Assembly: GCA_047610385.1 (NCBI GenBank)
Contig: JBLGAC010000006.1
Span: 1-64,000 of the forward strand
DNA length: 64,000 nucleotides
Reading direction: 5' to 3'
Origin: JBOCEF01 sp047610385
GTDB lineage: Bacteria > Pseudomonadota > Alphaproteobacteria > Rhodobacterales > Rhodobacteraceae
The stretch's first letter is position 1; every line of letters starts with the position of its first letter. The translations under genes were made by a program, and so were the position numbers. Positions 1 through 9,268 of the stretch are shown here, piece after piece. The notes below the pieces were generated by a model. That model was not told where the DNA came from and ran no database searches. It worked only from the letters and a program-made list of their open reading frames with translations.

Positions 1-124
1 GAAACGGCGCAAGCAGTGCCCACGTCGCGTCGTCGATGAGGTTTCGATTCAAAGCTGGCTCCCATTTTCCAGCCTTGAATCACGATCACGGCGCTATGGG
101 AATCCGCTTTGTCCACACGGCCTA
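1..124 (-). mobile_element. IS5-family element, 5' end (copy 1, cut by window edge)
   Basis: Read on the minus strand, bases 124 to 1 match the left end of the two other copies in this window (from 2081 and from 14708): the same GGCCGTGTGGACAAA terminal sequence, the same CAAGGCTGGAAA leader and the same transposase start (TTG at 52, then NRNLIDDATWALLAPF). Only the first 17 or so codons are inside the window. The element abuts and interrupts the anti-sigma factor gene that continues rightwards. Confidence 0.8.
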
Positions 125-394
125 AGCTCAGCTGAACTGTCTATCACCCGCATTGCTGGTGCTGCAGTGCCTGGCAGGGTGCTTGAACTTTGGCTGATTG
201 CAGAGGGGGCAGCGGCACCCGTGTCTTTGGGCGTCATGCCCGACATCACCCCTGCCACGCTTTCGGTTCGCAAAGAGCTGCGCACTTTGATGATTGGCGG
301 CACACTGGCGATCAGTGATGAACCGCTGGGTGGCTCTCTCACCGGTGCACCCACGGGCGCGGTTTTGGCAACCGGTAAAATTTCCCTGTCATAA
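125..394 (+). pseudogene. Anti-sigma-K factor (RskA-like) C-terminal remnant
   Basis: The frame is open from the IS boundary at about 125 and reads SSAELSITRIAGAAVPGRVL, then ELWLIAEGAAAPVSLGV, and later ISDEPLGGSLTGAPTGAVLATG. These are the hallmarks of the C-terminal domain of RskA-type anti-sigma factors, which hold an ECF sigma factor at the membrane. The N-terminal sigma-binding part and the transmembrane helix are absent because an IS5-type element sits at the 5' side, so this is the stump of an inactivated gene unless the rest is joined elsewhere. The next gene is a fasciclin protein; linkage of an ECF sigma, its RskA and a fasciclin lipoprotein is known in other bacteria (sigK-rskA-mpt70 in mycobacteria). 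Loss of the anti-sigma factor would be expected to leave its partner sigma factor unrestrained, which is inference. Confidence 0.75.
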
Positions 395-524
395 TGAGGC
401 GTTAAGCGGCACCTTCAGGCTGGCTTTCATAAAAATTTGAAATCTTTGAAACTTTCTGTGCAGCGATCTCGTGGTTCCTTATGTCCTCCGAAAAAGTTCG
501 GAGTATTTCAAAAGGAAATACACC

Positions 525-1094
525 ATGGCTTTCGCGAAAACTCTGCTCTCTGCCTCAACTGCAATCGCACTTTCAGCCTGCGCGTCATTTGCTGACAACC
601 AGCCTGCAGGCAACCCGATGGTTGGCGGCGCTGAGATGTTTGCTACGAAGAACATTGTTGAAAACGCAGTAAACTCTGCCGATCACACAACTCTGGTTGC
701 TGCCGTGAAAGCTGCTGGTTTGGTTGATACGCTTATGAACGGCGGCCCATTCACCGTGTTTGCCCCCACGAACGCGGCGTTTTCAGCTTTGCCGGCAGGC
801 ACGGTTGAAACACTTTTGAAGCCCAAAAATAAGGAACTGTTGACCAAAATCCTGACTTGCCACGTTGTTGGCAAAGCTGTGATGTCTGACGCATTGCAGG
901 GCATGATCATGGACGATGGCGGCAAGCACCCAATCCCGACTGTTGGCGGCTGTGTTTGGCAGGCATCTTACGTTGGCGACATGATCAAAATTGAAGACGA
1001 AAATGGCGACGCCGCCATGATCTCCATCGCCGATGTGAAGCAGTCAAACGGTGTGATCCACGTGATTGATCGCGTACTTCTTCCCAAAATGTAA
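525..1094 (+). CDS. Fasciclin (FAS1) domain lipoprotein
   Basis: This 189-residue protein has an N-terminal signal with a lipobox-like LSAC (Cys19), so it is probably an outer or periplasmic lipoprotein; cleavage by signal peptidase I after the same region is an alternative. Residues 40-189 form one FAS1 domain, with the H1 motif FTVFAPTNAAFSALP and the H2 motif NGVIHVIDRVLLP. FAS1 domains mediate adhesion or act as small secreted partners of ECF sigma systems. The ATG at 525 was chosen because AAAGGA lies 8 bases upstream; a longer reading from 471 adds a charged stretch before the signal peptide and has no ribosome site. It follows the truncated anti-sigma factor gene and was probably under control of that sigma system. 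Confidence 0.88.
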   Translation: MAFAKTLLSASTAIALSACASFADNQPAGNPMVGGAEMFATKNIVENAVNSADHTTLVAAVKAAGLVDTLMNGGPFTVFAPTNAAFSALPAGTVETLLKPKNKELLTKILTCHVVGKAVMSDALQGMIMDDGGKHPIPTVGGCVWQASYVGDMIKIEDENGDAAMISIADVKQSNGVIHVIDRVLLPKM

Positions 1095-1149
1095 TTTTTT
1101 ACTACCATATGTTTAATGCCTGAAACAGCTCCCCAACCAATGGTTGGGT

Positions 1150-1780
1150 GGCTATGCCGCCGATGCCCCGTTGTCTACTATTGGCTTGCCTTCAGACCAT
1201 GAAAGGGATGTTGGGGCGTTCATGGTTGTAGGTTCATAGCCATTGCGTGGCGAAGTGATGTGCCTCCCGCTGACCGGCAGGCGATTAGCTGCAACCGCCG
1301 AGAGGTTCGAGGCTCTCAATGATGTATTGATCCAGCCATTCATGCCAAACGGTGCGATTGTAGTGTTCGATATCAGCGTTCTGTTGGGGCTTTCCCGGTT
1401 GAATGTGTCGGATCGAAATCCCCCACGTCTCAGCCCATTCCATCTGTCGCCTGACAGGCGATTGACTGCAATTGCTGTGAAGGGCCCAAACGATCCGCCA
1501 TAAGATCCCCTCTCGGCGATGCCTTACATCGCCTGCCGGCAACGATGGACCAGACCGTATTCAGCGCGTCCGGGACGGCCAATGGTTTGGACTTGTCCCG
1601 TTTCAATCGTTTGTGGGGTTTGATGCGCAGGTTCAACTCCAGCTCGCGATAGATCCGATATACCCGTTTATGGCTCCACATATGACCCTTCACGTTCCGC
1701 AGATACAAAAAGCACAAGCCGAACCCATAGGTCTTCTTCACCCCCGTCAACCAAATCAGAAGTTCGGCGATCAATTCGCT
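1150..1780 (-). mobile_element. IS3-family transposase (OrfB) relic
   Basis: The minus strand carries scattered pieces of an IS3-family integrase-type transposase in different frames: IAELLIWLTGVKKTYGFG, LCFLYLRNVKGHMWSHKRVY and RIYRELELNLRIKPHKRLKR (about 1774-1610), then the C-terminal PGKPQQNADIEHYNRTVWHE (about 1400-1340) and FATQWL-stop-TYNHERPNIPF (about 1240-1190). Frameshifts and at least two stops show it is dead. No intact orfA was seen. A second, oppositely oriented relic of a related element follows at 1870-2080. Confidence 0.75.
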
Positions 1781-1869
1781 CTCAGCACTCAGCCTGGGGC
1801 TGTAGCGATGAGATTGAGCCGATCACCAACCTGTCATTTGGGTTTGCCAACGCACCGAAAGTTGAGAAT

Positions 1870-2080
1870 TAAACTAATTTTTCTGTATTTTTATAATACA
1901 AAGGATCATATGTGGAGCCACAAGTGCGTCTATTATTCTGGTAATCAGGCAATTTATTCCCCTCATCATCAGGCGCATCACCCGTAAACTGAAGCTAAAC
2001 CTGCGCATCAAACCCCGCAAGCGATTGAAACAGAATAAACCCGAGCGCTGCGCCCCAGCAGACGCGCCCAACATGGCATA
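1870..2080 (+). mobile_element. IS3-family transposase relic, 5' half (plus strand)
   Basis: The plus strand reads FLYFYNTKDHMWSHKCVY at 1880-1935 and, after an interruption, KLKLNLRIKPRKRLKQNKPE followed by RCAPADAPN at 1988-2075. Both match the same part of OrfB that is present on the opposite strand at 1610-1700. The coding sense stops exactly where the 838-bp IS5-type copy begins (2081) and a C-terminal OrfB piece resumes after it (2970-3020), so the IS5 element apparently landed inside this IS3 relic. Confidence 0.6.
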
Positions 2081-2918
2081 GGCCGTGTGGACAAAGGGGA
2101 TTTCCATAGCGCTACCGCCGTGATTCAAGGCTGAAAATTGGAAGCCAGCCTTGACCCGAGACCTGATTGACGACGCTACACGGGCGCTTATTGCGCCGCT
2201 CATGCCGCCTGAGCGACGGCGCGCCTGCCGGTGCTTGATCGACAACTGCTGGGTGCTTGAAGACATCCTCTGGATCGCCCAGACTGGCGCGACTTGCCCG
2301 AGCGCTTCAGCAAATGGAGCACGGGTAGGGCGCAGGTTCGCGCGATGGCGGGATGCCTGAGTCGTTGAGGAAATCATGGCGGCACTGCTGCACGCGGCGC
2401 CGGGGTTGCGACGATCTAAATGATCGACAGCACTGTGGTCAAAGCGCACCAGCACAACGCTGGGGTCGGAAAAGTATTTCTTTTGAATGCATTAGGCCGA
2501 TCTCATGGCGAGTTTACGACCAAATTCCACGTCGTGTTGGGCGCGAACGGATTGCGTCTTCGCTTGCATCTGAGGCCCGGCCAAACCACCGACATCACCG
2601 CCGCGCCAGACCTGCTCGCGCTTGGCTTGGACCGGCCGCGCGAACTTCTCGGCGACAAAGGATACGGGCGCCGACCGCCTGCGCGCGCAGCTATACCCGC
2701 ACGAAACGCACCCAATCATTCCATGGGAATCAAACCGCAAAACGCCCGGCACGCTGGACCGGCGACGCTATGCGCACCGCAATTTCATCGAGCAGATGAT
2801 GCGCTTGCTCAAACACGTCAGGCGCGTCGCGATGCGGTATGACAAAACTGCCGAAAGCTTCATCAGCTTCGTGCAACTTGCTGCCATCCATCGCTGGATG
2901 CGCTTTGTCCACACGGCA
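2081..2918 (+). mobile_element. IS5-family element, degenerate, 838 bp (copy 2)
   Basis: The ends are GGCCGTGTGGACAAAG on the left and a matching inverted copy, CTTTGTCCACACGGCA, on the right. Its length, 838 bp, equals that of copy 3 at 14708-15545. The transposase (IS5 family, DDE type) can be followed through several frames: LTRDLIDDATRALIAPLMPP at 2151, IDSTVVKAHQHNAGVGK at 2420, ALGRSHGEFTTKFHVV, LHLRPGQTTDITAAPDLL and RELLGDKGYG, then RRYAHRNFIEQMMRLLKHVR to IHRWMRFVHTAQ near 2920. Stops and frameshifts (for example after 2358 and around 2670) make it inactive. Confidence 0.8.
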
Positions 2919-2959
2919 CAGTCTATCGGTGCCTCTTTTCATGCAGTTTCAATACCCAA

Positions 2960-3025
2960 GAAGGGGCAACGGATGGAATGGGCTGAGACGCGGGGGATTT
3001 CGATCTGGCACACTAAGCCATGAAG
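2960..3025 (+). mobile_element. IS3-family transposase fragment, 3' part
   Basis: A short plus-strand piece, MEWAETRGISIWHTKP, matches MEWAETWGISIRHIQPGKPQ of the IS3 relic on the other strand at 1380-1440. It is probably the continuation of the plus-strand IS3 relic that was split by the IS5 copy at 2081-2918. Confidence 0.5.
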
Positions 3026-4008
3026 GCCTAATAAAAAAACGGATGTCGGACACTAACACTGGACCGTTCGACACGAATGATCGACCAAATTCACCATCAA
3101 TAGCACTGCATTTCTCGGAAATTGAAGTCAATTTATTGAAAAATCATTGTGGATGTGCAAGAATGGACCGACGGGACCGATAGCAATTCGCTAGTCAATG
3201 GGCCAATGGGTGGATAACCCCTAGCCAGAATTTTAACGCGGTTGCGTAAGTTCTACGATAGACCCCAGCCAAAAATGCAGGGGATTACCATGGCCGGCAC
3301 TTGTGAGAGATAATCACCATCAAGAACACTTTAAATGACACATAGGCACAGTGAATAATTCATAAGAGATGCGGCGCATATCGCATTGATCAGCGAATTG
3401 GTACGATCGCAGACTTTCGCAGACCTTGGGGTTGGGCGCTTATAGTTTTTCAAATCGGTGAAGGCGTTTTACGAAAAAATGGCACCCACCAAATCTGACC
3501 AGAACTCATTGAGGGAGAATGACGCACCTGCGTTGTGAGAGCCGCATACTGAGGGAGGAAGGGGAAGTCGTAACAGATGCGGCGATCCGCTGATCGGCAG
3601 TCAATACATGCACTGACGAGAGGGCCCCATGCCGCGCTGACAGCAGATGGAAATGGCGCTGCTGGCGAACATCAGGAACCAGCGCGCCAATTTGTGCAGC
3701 TAAGGCCACTCACGGACAAATGAGGGCTTCAAAAAGCTGTCGCTGGATGTGTAATATAGGTATTTATAAAATTCATTCATTATCATCCATAAATATGAAA
3801 TCTATATTATTATTATTTCCGATCATGTCTCAAAAATTATTTTAAGCCCGTGCACAATATCATGGCGCACAATGCAACTAATTATTGAGCAGCGGATCAT
3901 GATTGATTTTCTTGATCCCAAAATCCCACATCAATCATACAGACAGGGGTGGCCAGTAATGCTCATCAAAATAGAAAATTCTACTCCAAAATATTCTGAA
4001 ATCAATAT
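3026..4008. other. Gene-poor 1-kb gap with no supported gene
   Basis: I see no open frame with recognisable coding content here. Its left third continues the mosaic of insertion-sequence debris. The middle (3360-3720) has short frames that do not resemble any family I know. The right part (3720-3900) is strongly AT-rich, unlike the chromosomal average, which fits horizontally acquired or decayed DNA. Confidence 0.5.
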
Positions 4009-4010
4009 GA

Positions 4011-4799
4011 TCAGACGGTATCAAGGGCGAGGCGTCGGTAGCGCGCCACGCTGCCATATTGACGGTGCGAAAAGCCTGGCAAGGGATGCTTGCGCCCATC
4101 CATTTCCACGAAAATCTGGTGGATGCCGGCACGGACCACAGGCGATAGATGGCTGAGAACGGCTTGTTCCATCCCCTCGATGTCAACCTTCAGGACGTCG
4201 ATCTGGCCATGCTTGGCAATGATCTCACGCAAGACCCGGTCCGCATCAACTGACGGCACCTCGGTTACTTTGAAGCGGTCAGCCTCACCGTTCAGATCAT
4301 GTGCTGCGAGCATGCCTCCGTAGCGCCCGGTGCTTTCGGTGGCGAAGGCAGTGTGGCCATCCTCGGTGGCAACAGCCGCCTCGGTGATCAGGTATCTCCC
4401 GACAAAGCGCGCGAGCTTGCGTTTCAGCTTTTTGATGTTTCGCGCATCAGCTTCGAACAGATACACGAACGCATTGGGGTTGCGCGTCAGGTAATAAACT
4501 GCGGTTACGCCTATGTTTGACCCGAAGTCGACAATGATCCGCGCATCGCGGTCTGAGGCGTAATCACCCCGGCAAAATACCTCGTTCAGCGTTATAAAGT
4601 CATGTGGAGAGTAAAGCCAGACTGTGTGCAGATCGTTGGGCGTGTGCACTTTGACATCTGTAGGATAGGTGCCGCTGAAAAAAACGTAACGACAAAATCC
4701 ATCAAAAGGCTTTTGATACGTGGTCAGCATACGCACCGCTGCAATATAATGAATCTTTGTCACTACCGCGGAAAAAGTTTTCCTGAACCCACGCATCAT
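4011..4799 (-). CDS. FkbM-family SAM-dependent methyltransferase
   Basis: This 262-residue protein carries the FkbM methyltransferase pattern: SAM motif I IIVDFGSNIGVTAVYYL around residues 89-105, a following acidic residue in FEADARN, and the signature DVLKVDIEGMEQAVL near residue 205. FkbM enzymes O-methylate sugars or natural-product scaffolds, often on surface polysaccharides; the substrate here cannot be told. The start is the ATG at 4799; a second ATG directly follows it. The gene stands alone between an IS-rich stretch and a large surface protein on the same strand. Only a short AT-rich spacer lies upstream. Codon use is less GC-rich than in the core genes further right, in keeping with an accessory cell-surface function. 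Confidence 0.85.
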   Translation of the reverse strand: MMRGFRKTFSAVVTKIHYIAAVRMLTTYQKPFDGFCRYVFFSGTYPTDVKVHTPNDLHTVWLYSPHDFITLNEVFCRGDYASDRDARIIVDFGSNIGVTAVYYLTRNPNAFVYLFEADARNIKKLKRKLARFVGRYLITEAAVATEDGHTAFATESTGRYGGMLAAHDLNGEADRFKVTEVPSVDADRVLREIIAKHGQIDVLKVDIEGMEQAVLSHLSPVVRAGIHQIFVEMDGRKHPLPGFSHRQYGSVARYRRLALDTV

Positions 4800-5092
4800 A
4801 ATGATTTATAGTTTCCCGTGTTTATGACCATCTAATCAATGGTTCAATATTGACAAGCTCTGATGCATAAAAATCTAGCCTTTCAAGGCAGTGCCAAATT
4901 TATAACTTGAATGTGTGCGTGCGGAGAGCACGCGCCTGCCGCGAAGAGAAGACAAGGGAAGGCCACGTCCATTTGATTGCGTGCCTGCGGTTTTTGATGC
5001 GTTGCCTCGCGGCGCATGCATCCGCGCGAAGGTGCGGCTCGGCCATGCCGCGGCCAGCGCCCAATACCAGCACCCACGCGTTGTAAGGGCTG

Positions 5093-8000
5093 TCACCATC
5101 CGCCGGATATATCGTCGCTCAGCAGGTCGCGCGCATAGATCAGGCCGTATTCTTCAAAGGCGAACCAGTCCACGATCTCTGGGGCGTGGTCGGTCTCAGC
5201 GTCCACACTGGTGTCTTCTTCGGCGATGACGAAGAACCCATCAGCCGTCACGTCGAAGGCGCGTGAAGCGGCCGGATCGACCCCGTAGCGTCCGGCCATT
5301 TGGGTGAAAAGGATTGGCGCATCGTCGAAATCCGTGCCAAATGCCTCTAGGTGGCCCTCATCGTCCACACCGGGATTGATCTTTCCGATCTCCAAGGCAC
5401 CATTGCCCGCAGTGGTCGCGCCAATGCCCATTGAGACCCAGCCGATGGTTTCGGTGGAATGGCCGCCGCCGTTCTGGGCCTGCTCCTCCTCCAGCATCAC
5501 CTGAAAGCCAATTTCGTCGCCGAACCGCTGGCGGGTGCGCACAAAGCTGGTGCCGGTGAAGCTCTGCACTTGGGTCAAGGTTGCCACCTCACCTTCGAAC
5601 GTCGCCGCGTGGGCCACGCTTTCGAACCCCTGGCGGGCAAGGTTGTTGGTGTCGATTGTGTCTGCCTCCAGAACCACGCCGCCGCCCAGATCCCAGACCC
5701 CTGCCTCAACCACCATCCATGAGACGGTCTCAGCCACATGCAGGTTATCGAGCTCTGTGCTCTCTTGAATCATGATCTCCATATGGCTTGACGTGTTCCA
5801 GCGCACCCGCGCGGCGATGGGATCGGCGTCGTTCAGTGAATTGATCGACAGGATGATCACCGGGTCGAGGTAACTGCGCGTCAACGCAATCATCAGCCCT
5901 TCAACGCCAATTTCGGCCTGACCGACCTCGCCGATCGCATCGCGCACCTCAAAGGTGACCTGCGCTTCGGCGATGTCGCCTTGGTCATCGATGATCCGGT
6001 ATCCGAAGCTCTCGGTCCAACCGCCCCGCGGCGCGTCGGTGTCGGGCGAATAGACAAAGTTGCCCGCGCGGTCGAGGATCAGACGCCCATGGTCCAGCGC
6101 AGTAGAGCCGCCGCCGGCCTTGGGCACGCCATTGATCTCAATCTCAAGAATTTCGCCCCCTTGGGGGTCAATGTCATTGGCGAGCAAGTTGCCGAACAGC
6201 GGCAGATCGCGATCGGTGAGGTAGGTGTCCGAGACCGCGATCAGGTCCGCAGCCCCGGTCACTTCAATCACCGCCGTGGCCCAATCAATCGCGCCGGTCG
6301 CGTCCTTGGCCTGATAGGTGAAGGCGTCATAGGCGACTTCGCCTTGGTCCAGATACGCGAAAGCCGCGCCGGGGGTGTAGTCGTAGGCACCATCAGCGCG
6401 CGCGGTCAGCGTGCCCAGCAGCCCAGCGGTCGACACCTGGCCCAACTGGACAGGCCAAGTTTCCAGATCCGCGTCATTGCCGGTCAGGTTTGCCTGCTGG
6501 ATCGTCAGGGTTTCGGTTTCAATGACCGAGAAAAAATCATCCTGCGCGACCGGGGCGTGGTCGGCGAAAAGAACCCCCTCCTGACCGAAGGCCAGAAAGC
6601 CGATGGTCTCAGCGCCATGGACCGTCTCGGCGTCAAGGCTTTGATCCTCCTGCACCCGTACGACAAACCCGTCGGGCGACACCGAAGACACCCGCGCTGT
6701 CGCCGCTTCGGGCCCTTGATTGCCGATCAGGCTGGCAAACAAAATCGGCGCGGCATCGGCGAAATCGGTCGCAAAAGCTGTGAAAACCGGGGCGCTTCCG
6801 GCGCTGGTTTCAGCCGCCTGTCCAGCCAGCGACGTGGTGCGGTCAACGGCCAGCCATCCCACAGTTTCGGTTGCGTGCGCGGGGTTGACCGTGTCGCCAG
6901 CCTCGTCTTCCTCAAGCGCGAGGGTCATGCCAGCCGTGTTTACGGTGCCATGACGCGTGGTGACGAAATCGCTGCCACCATAGGTTTGGACTTGGCTGAA
7001 GGTCAGCGGCGCGTCGGTGAATTCGGTTCCAAAGGCCAGCGCATCAAAGCGTTGCTCCGACATCGCGTTGCTGGCGATGGTTCCCGCCTCAATCCGGGTG
7101 CCGTCCTCAAGGGTGTAGCGCCCGGCCTCAACCACCAGATAGGCGACCTGTTCGGCGCCATGGATGCCGTCAAGATCGCGGGTTTCCTGCAAGCGCAGGC
7201 TCATCCCGTCGCCAGCCACGTCGCGCAGCCGCACGGTCAATGCGCCGGTGCCGGTCTCAGACATCACGCGGGCGATCACCACCGGGTTCTCATAGGAATG
7301 GCGCAGGGTGATGGTGGTCCAGGCATTTGTGAGCGAGATCGTGCCGACCTCACCCATGAAATTGCCGTAGGGCGCGACCGCGGGTACGCCGACTGCGACT
7401 GCGATTTCGGCGGCCTGCTCCTCTCCGTCAGGCCCGATGACGGTGTAGGAGAGCCGGTCCGTCACCGTCTCGCCGGGGGCGAGCGGGATGATGAGATCGG
7501 AGGCGTCGTAGCGCAGCTTGCCATCGGGCGTAAGGGTCACGATCCCGCCCAGGTCGCCCTGTTCAAAGCCGCTCAGCGACAAGGCGCCGACCGTCGGGCC
7601 GCCGTCATTGGCAAGCGCGTCGATGATCACTGCCCCGTTGACCAGGACCGCCGCAGCATCGTCCAACGCGGCAAAAGCGGAGGTATCGACGCCGGTCACC
7701 GTCATCGTCACCCAGCCGGTGTCTTGCCCGCCCAGCTCATCCGCGATGCGGTAATAAAACCCGTCGGTCGCGATTTCACCCGGTGCCAGCGCGCGCAGCG
7801 TCGCCGAGGCGGTCGGGTCATAGGTGACCACGCCGCCGGTCATCGACAGGCCCGCACCAAGAGATGAGGTAGACGGCAGGTCAAAGATCGCGAACGCGTC
7901 GCCATCGGGGTCGGAATCATTGTCCAAAAGTGTGGCCAGATCGACGGGCAGGTTTGCGTCGGTGGTGCCAGCGTCGTCTTGAGCCACCGGCGCGCCATTT

Positions 8001-8296
8001 GCCTCCAACGACACCAGAGCACCAAAAAACAGGGACGCTGGCGCCGTGCCAAACGTATTGCCTGTGGCACCAGCGGCGGCGAGGGCACCGTCAGCGGCGG
8101 AATGCACCACCCCCTGAAGGGCGAACCCGGCAAAGACGGGATGCGCGGAAACCGCGTCGACGAAGCTGATCGGATCGGGGTTGGGCGCATCTTGATCGAC
8201 ACGAGATAGCGCGGCATCCAAGGTTTCATCCTTGGCAAAATAAGTATCGCCTGCCACGCCCGCCAGATAGCCACCGATCGTATAACTGCTGCGCAA
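5093..8296 (-). CDS. Large repetitive surface/secreted protein with cadherin-like and lectin-like repeats
   Basis: About 1067 residues from a TTG at 8296; the frame stays open to 8344 (reading DASDSLTFDAFDAAG) where a TAA ends it, and no ATG or ribosome site is present, so the true N-terminus is missing or uncertain. At least three linker domains of the bacterial cadherin/VCBS type begin with PVAQDDAGTTDANLP, PVAQDDFFSVIETETL or similar, and contain DNDSDPDGD-like acidic turns. Two long copies of another unit follow: VGTISLTNAWTTITLRHSY... and VGQAEIGVEGLMIALTRSY..., each with E(T/Q)VSWMVVEAG or ETVGWLAV-type segments that resemble the H-type-lectin-like repeats of bacterial adhesins. No signal peptide or calcium nonapeptides were seen. 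A 628-codon frame on the other strand (5981-7867) is judged to be a shadow. Probably an adhesin or a type I secretion substrate; whether it is still expressed is open. Confidence 0.7.
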   Translation of the reverse strand: MRSSYTIGGYLAGVAGDTYFAKDETLDAALSRVDQDAPNPDPISFVDAVSAHPVFAGFALQGVVHSAADGALAAAGATGNTFGTAPASLFFGALVSLEANGAPVAQDDAGTTDANLPVDLATLLDNDSDPDGDAFAIFDLPSTSSLGAGLSMTGGVVTYDPTASATLRALAPGEIATDGFYYRIADELGGQDTGWVTMTVTGVDTSAFAALDDAAAVLVNGAVIIDALANDGGPTVGALSLSGFEQGDLGGIVTLTPDGKLRYDASDLIIPLAPGETVTDRLSYTVIGPDGEEQAAEIAVAVGVPAVAPYGNFMGEVGTISLTNAWTTITLRHSYENPVVIARVMSETGTGALTVRLRDVAGDGMSLRLQETRDLDGIHGAEQVAYLVVEAGRYTLEDGTRIEAGTIASNAMSEQRFDALAFGTEFTDAPLTFSQVQTYGGSDFVTTRHGTVNTAGMTLALEEDEAGDTVNPAHATETVGWLAVDRTTSLAGQAAETSAGSAPVFTAFATDFADAAPILFASLIGNQGPEAATARVSSVSPDGFVVRVQEDQSLDAETVHGAETIGFLAFGQEGVLFADHAPVAQDDFFSVIETETLTIQQANLTGNDADLETWPVQLGQVSTAGLLGTLTARADGAYDYTPGAAFAYLDQGEVAYDAFTYQAKDATGAIDWATAVIEVTGAADLIAVSDTYLTDRDLPLFGNLLANDIDPQGGEILEIEINGVPKAGGGSTALDHGRLILDRAGNFVYSPDTDAPRGGWTESFGYRIIDDQGDIAEAQVTFEVRDAIGEVGQAEIGVEGLMIALTRSYLDPVIILSINSLNDADPIAARVRWNTSSHMEIMIQESTELDNLHVAETVSWMVVEAGVWDLGGGVVLEADTIDTNNLARQGFESVAHAATFEGEVATLTQVQSFTGTSFVRTRQRFGDEIGFQVMLEEEQAQNGGGHSTETIGWVSMGIGATTAGNGALEIGKINPGVDDEGHLEAFGTDFDDAPILFTQMAGRYGVDPAASRAFDVTADGFFVIAEEDTSVDAETDHAPEIVDWFAFEEYGLIYARDLLSDDISGGW

Positions 8297-8347
8297 TACG
8301 CCCGCTGCATCAAAGGCATCAAAGGTCAGAGAATCGCTGGCATCTTA

Positions 8348-8820
8348 ATAAAACACCTGAGCTGATGCGATCAGATCTTAGAATGCTATAAAAAATGATG
8401 GTGATGATAGAAAATCAAATTTTAATTCAGACGATTCCAATGACTTAAGGTCCGCAAATTCTAATACATTCAGAAAGATATCTGCATATAATTTCGATGA
8501 AAAACTATTTCCAGTCATTTGTATAAACCTAATTTGGGGTGCCTACATTTCGATATACTTCTCGACTCCAATTAAGGCACTTAATCAAATCCTCATCAAG
8601 ACGTATATTTATCAAGTGTATCTTTTTTGAAAGAACGGCCACGCACGCCTTCGCAATGGCCATACGGGTGCCTTGCCCCTTGTCGGTGGGGAATTGACCG
8701 TGGGCCGTCCGCGCCGCGCACATTGCCGGGGCGCACAGCATCCGTTGAGGGGAAACTGAGAAGCTTTCACCGCGAAGGGCCCCCTTAGAATTGGCGATGT
8801 TTCGGGTGATGCTGTCCGGT
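8348..8820. other. AT-rich gap upstream of the large surface protein
   Basis: Bases 8348-8640 are AT-rich with many stops and hold no recognisable gene. They might contain the displaced promoter of the minus-strand surface protein, but no convincing -35/-10 pair or ribosome site could be placed in front of its frame. Bases 8640-8820 look like decayed IS DNA leading into the transposase relic at 8822. Confidence 0.4.
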
Positions 8821-8821
8821 G

Positions 8822-9010
8822 GCCGTGCGCTGCATCCCTGCACGATCAAGCAGCAAGGTGCCGATCGCCTGCGACATCAAAAGCCATCGTCGGCACAAGC
8901 GTATGTTCGGCAGGCGCAAGGATTGCCGCCACATCCCAAGCCGACTTGACCGCTGGGCCCACACACTAAATAGCACATCATGCATCACAGAAATCGCATT
9001 TAATATATTT
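8822..9010 (+). mobile_element. IS5-family transposase C-terminal relic
   Basis: The plus strand reads RCIPARSSSKVPIACDIKSH, then RRHKRMFGRRKDCRHIPSRL and DRWAHTLNSTSCITEIAFNI. It lines up position for position with the IS5-family C-terminus (CIPxRxxRKxPxxHD, then RxRIExMFGRLKDWRRIxTRYDRCAHTFxSAICIAAxVIF). Many conserved residues have drifted, so this is an old fragment. It belongs to a different IS5 subgroup from the 838-bp copies and resembles the relic at 13917-14505. Confidence 0.65.
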
Positions 9011-9268
9011 GGCAACTAGGCCGTCTTAGGTATAAAATGATAATATAAATGCGTAATAGTGCCTATAAATTTCAAAATATATATATGAGAAATTTGACAT
9101 CTCTGGGGTACGTTTATGCCATATTTTGGTCACAAACAAATCCGGTGCAGGTTTCTTTCACCCAGATGGATCGCGCTACATGGTTCAACCATGTTTTCTC
9201 AGTTGATTTCGTCTTGACCGGATGAATTCGTGGCCATACCGTATTCTGAATTCAAAGAGAGGAGAATC

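Noticed and set aside
3560..3580. GGGGAAGTCGTAAC, which resembles the 3' end of 16S rRNA
   Set aside because: It is only a 14-base match; flanking bases do not continue the rRNA sequence, so it is chance.
5981..7867. A 628-codon plus-strand frame
   Set aside because: It is antisense to the large repeat protein, whose repeated domains are coherent; the plus-strand frame is low in recognisable structure.
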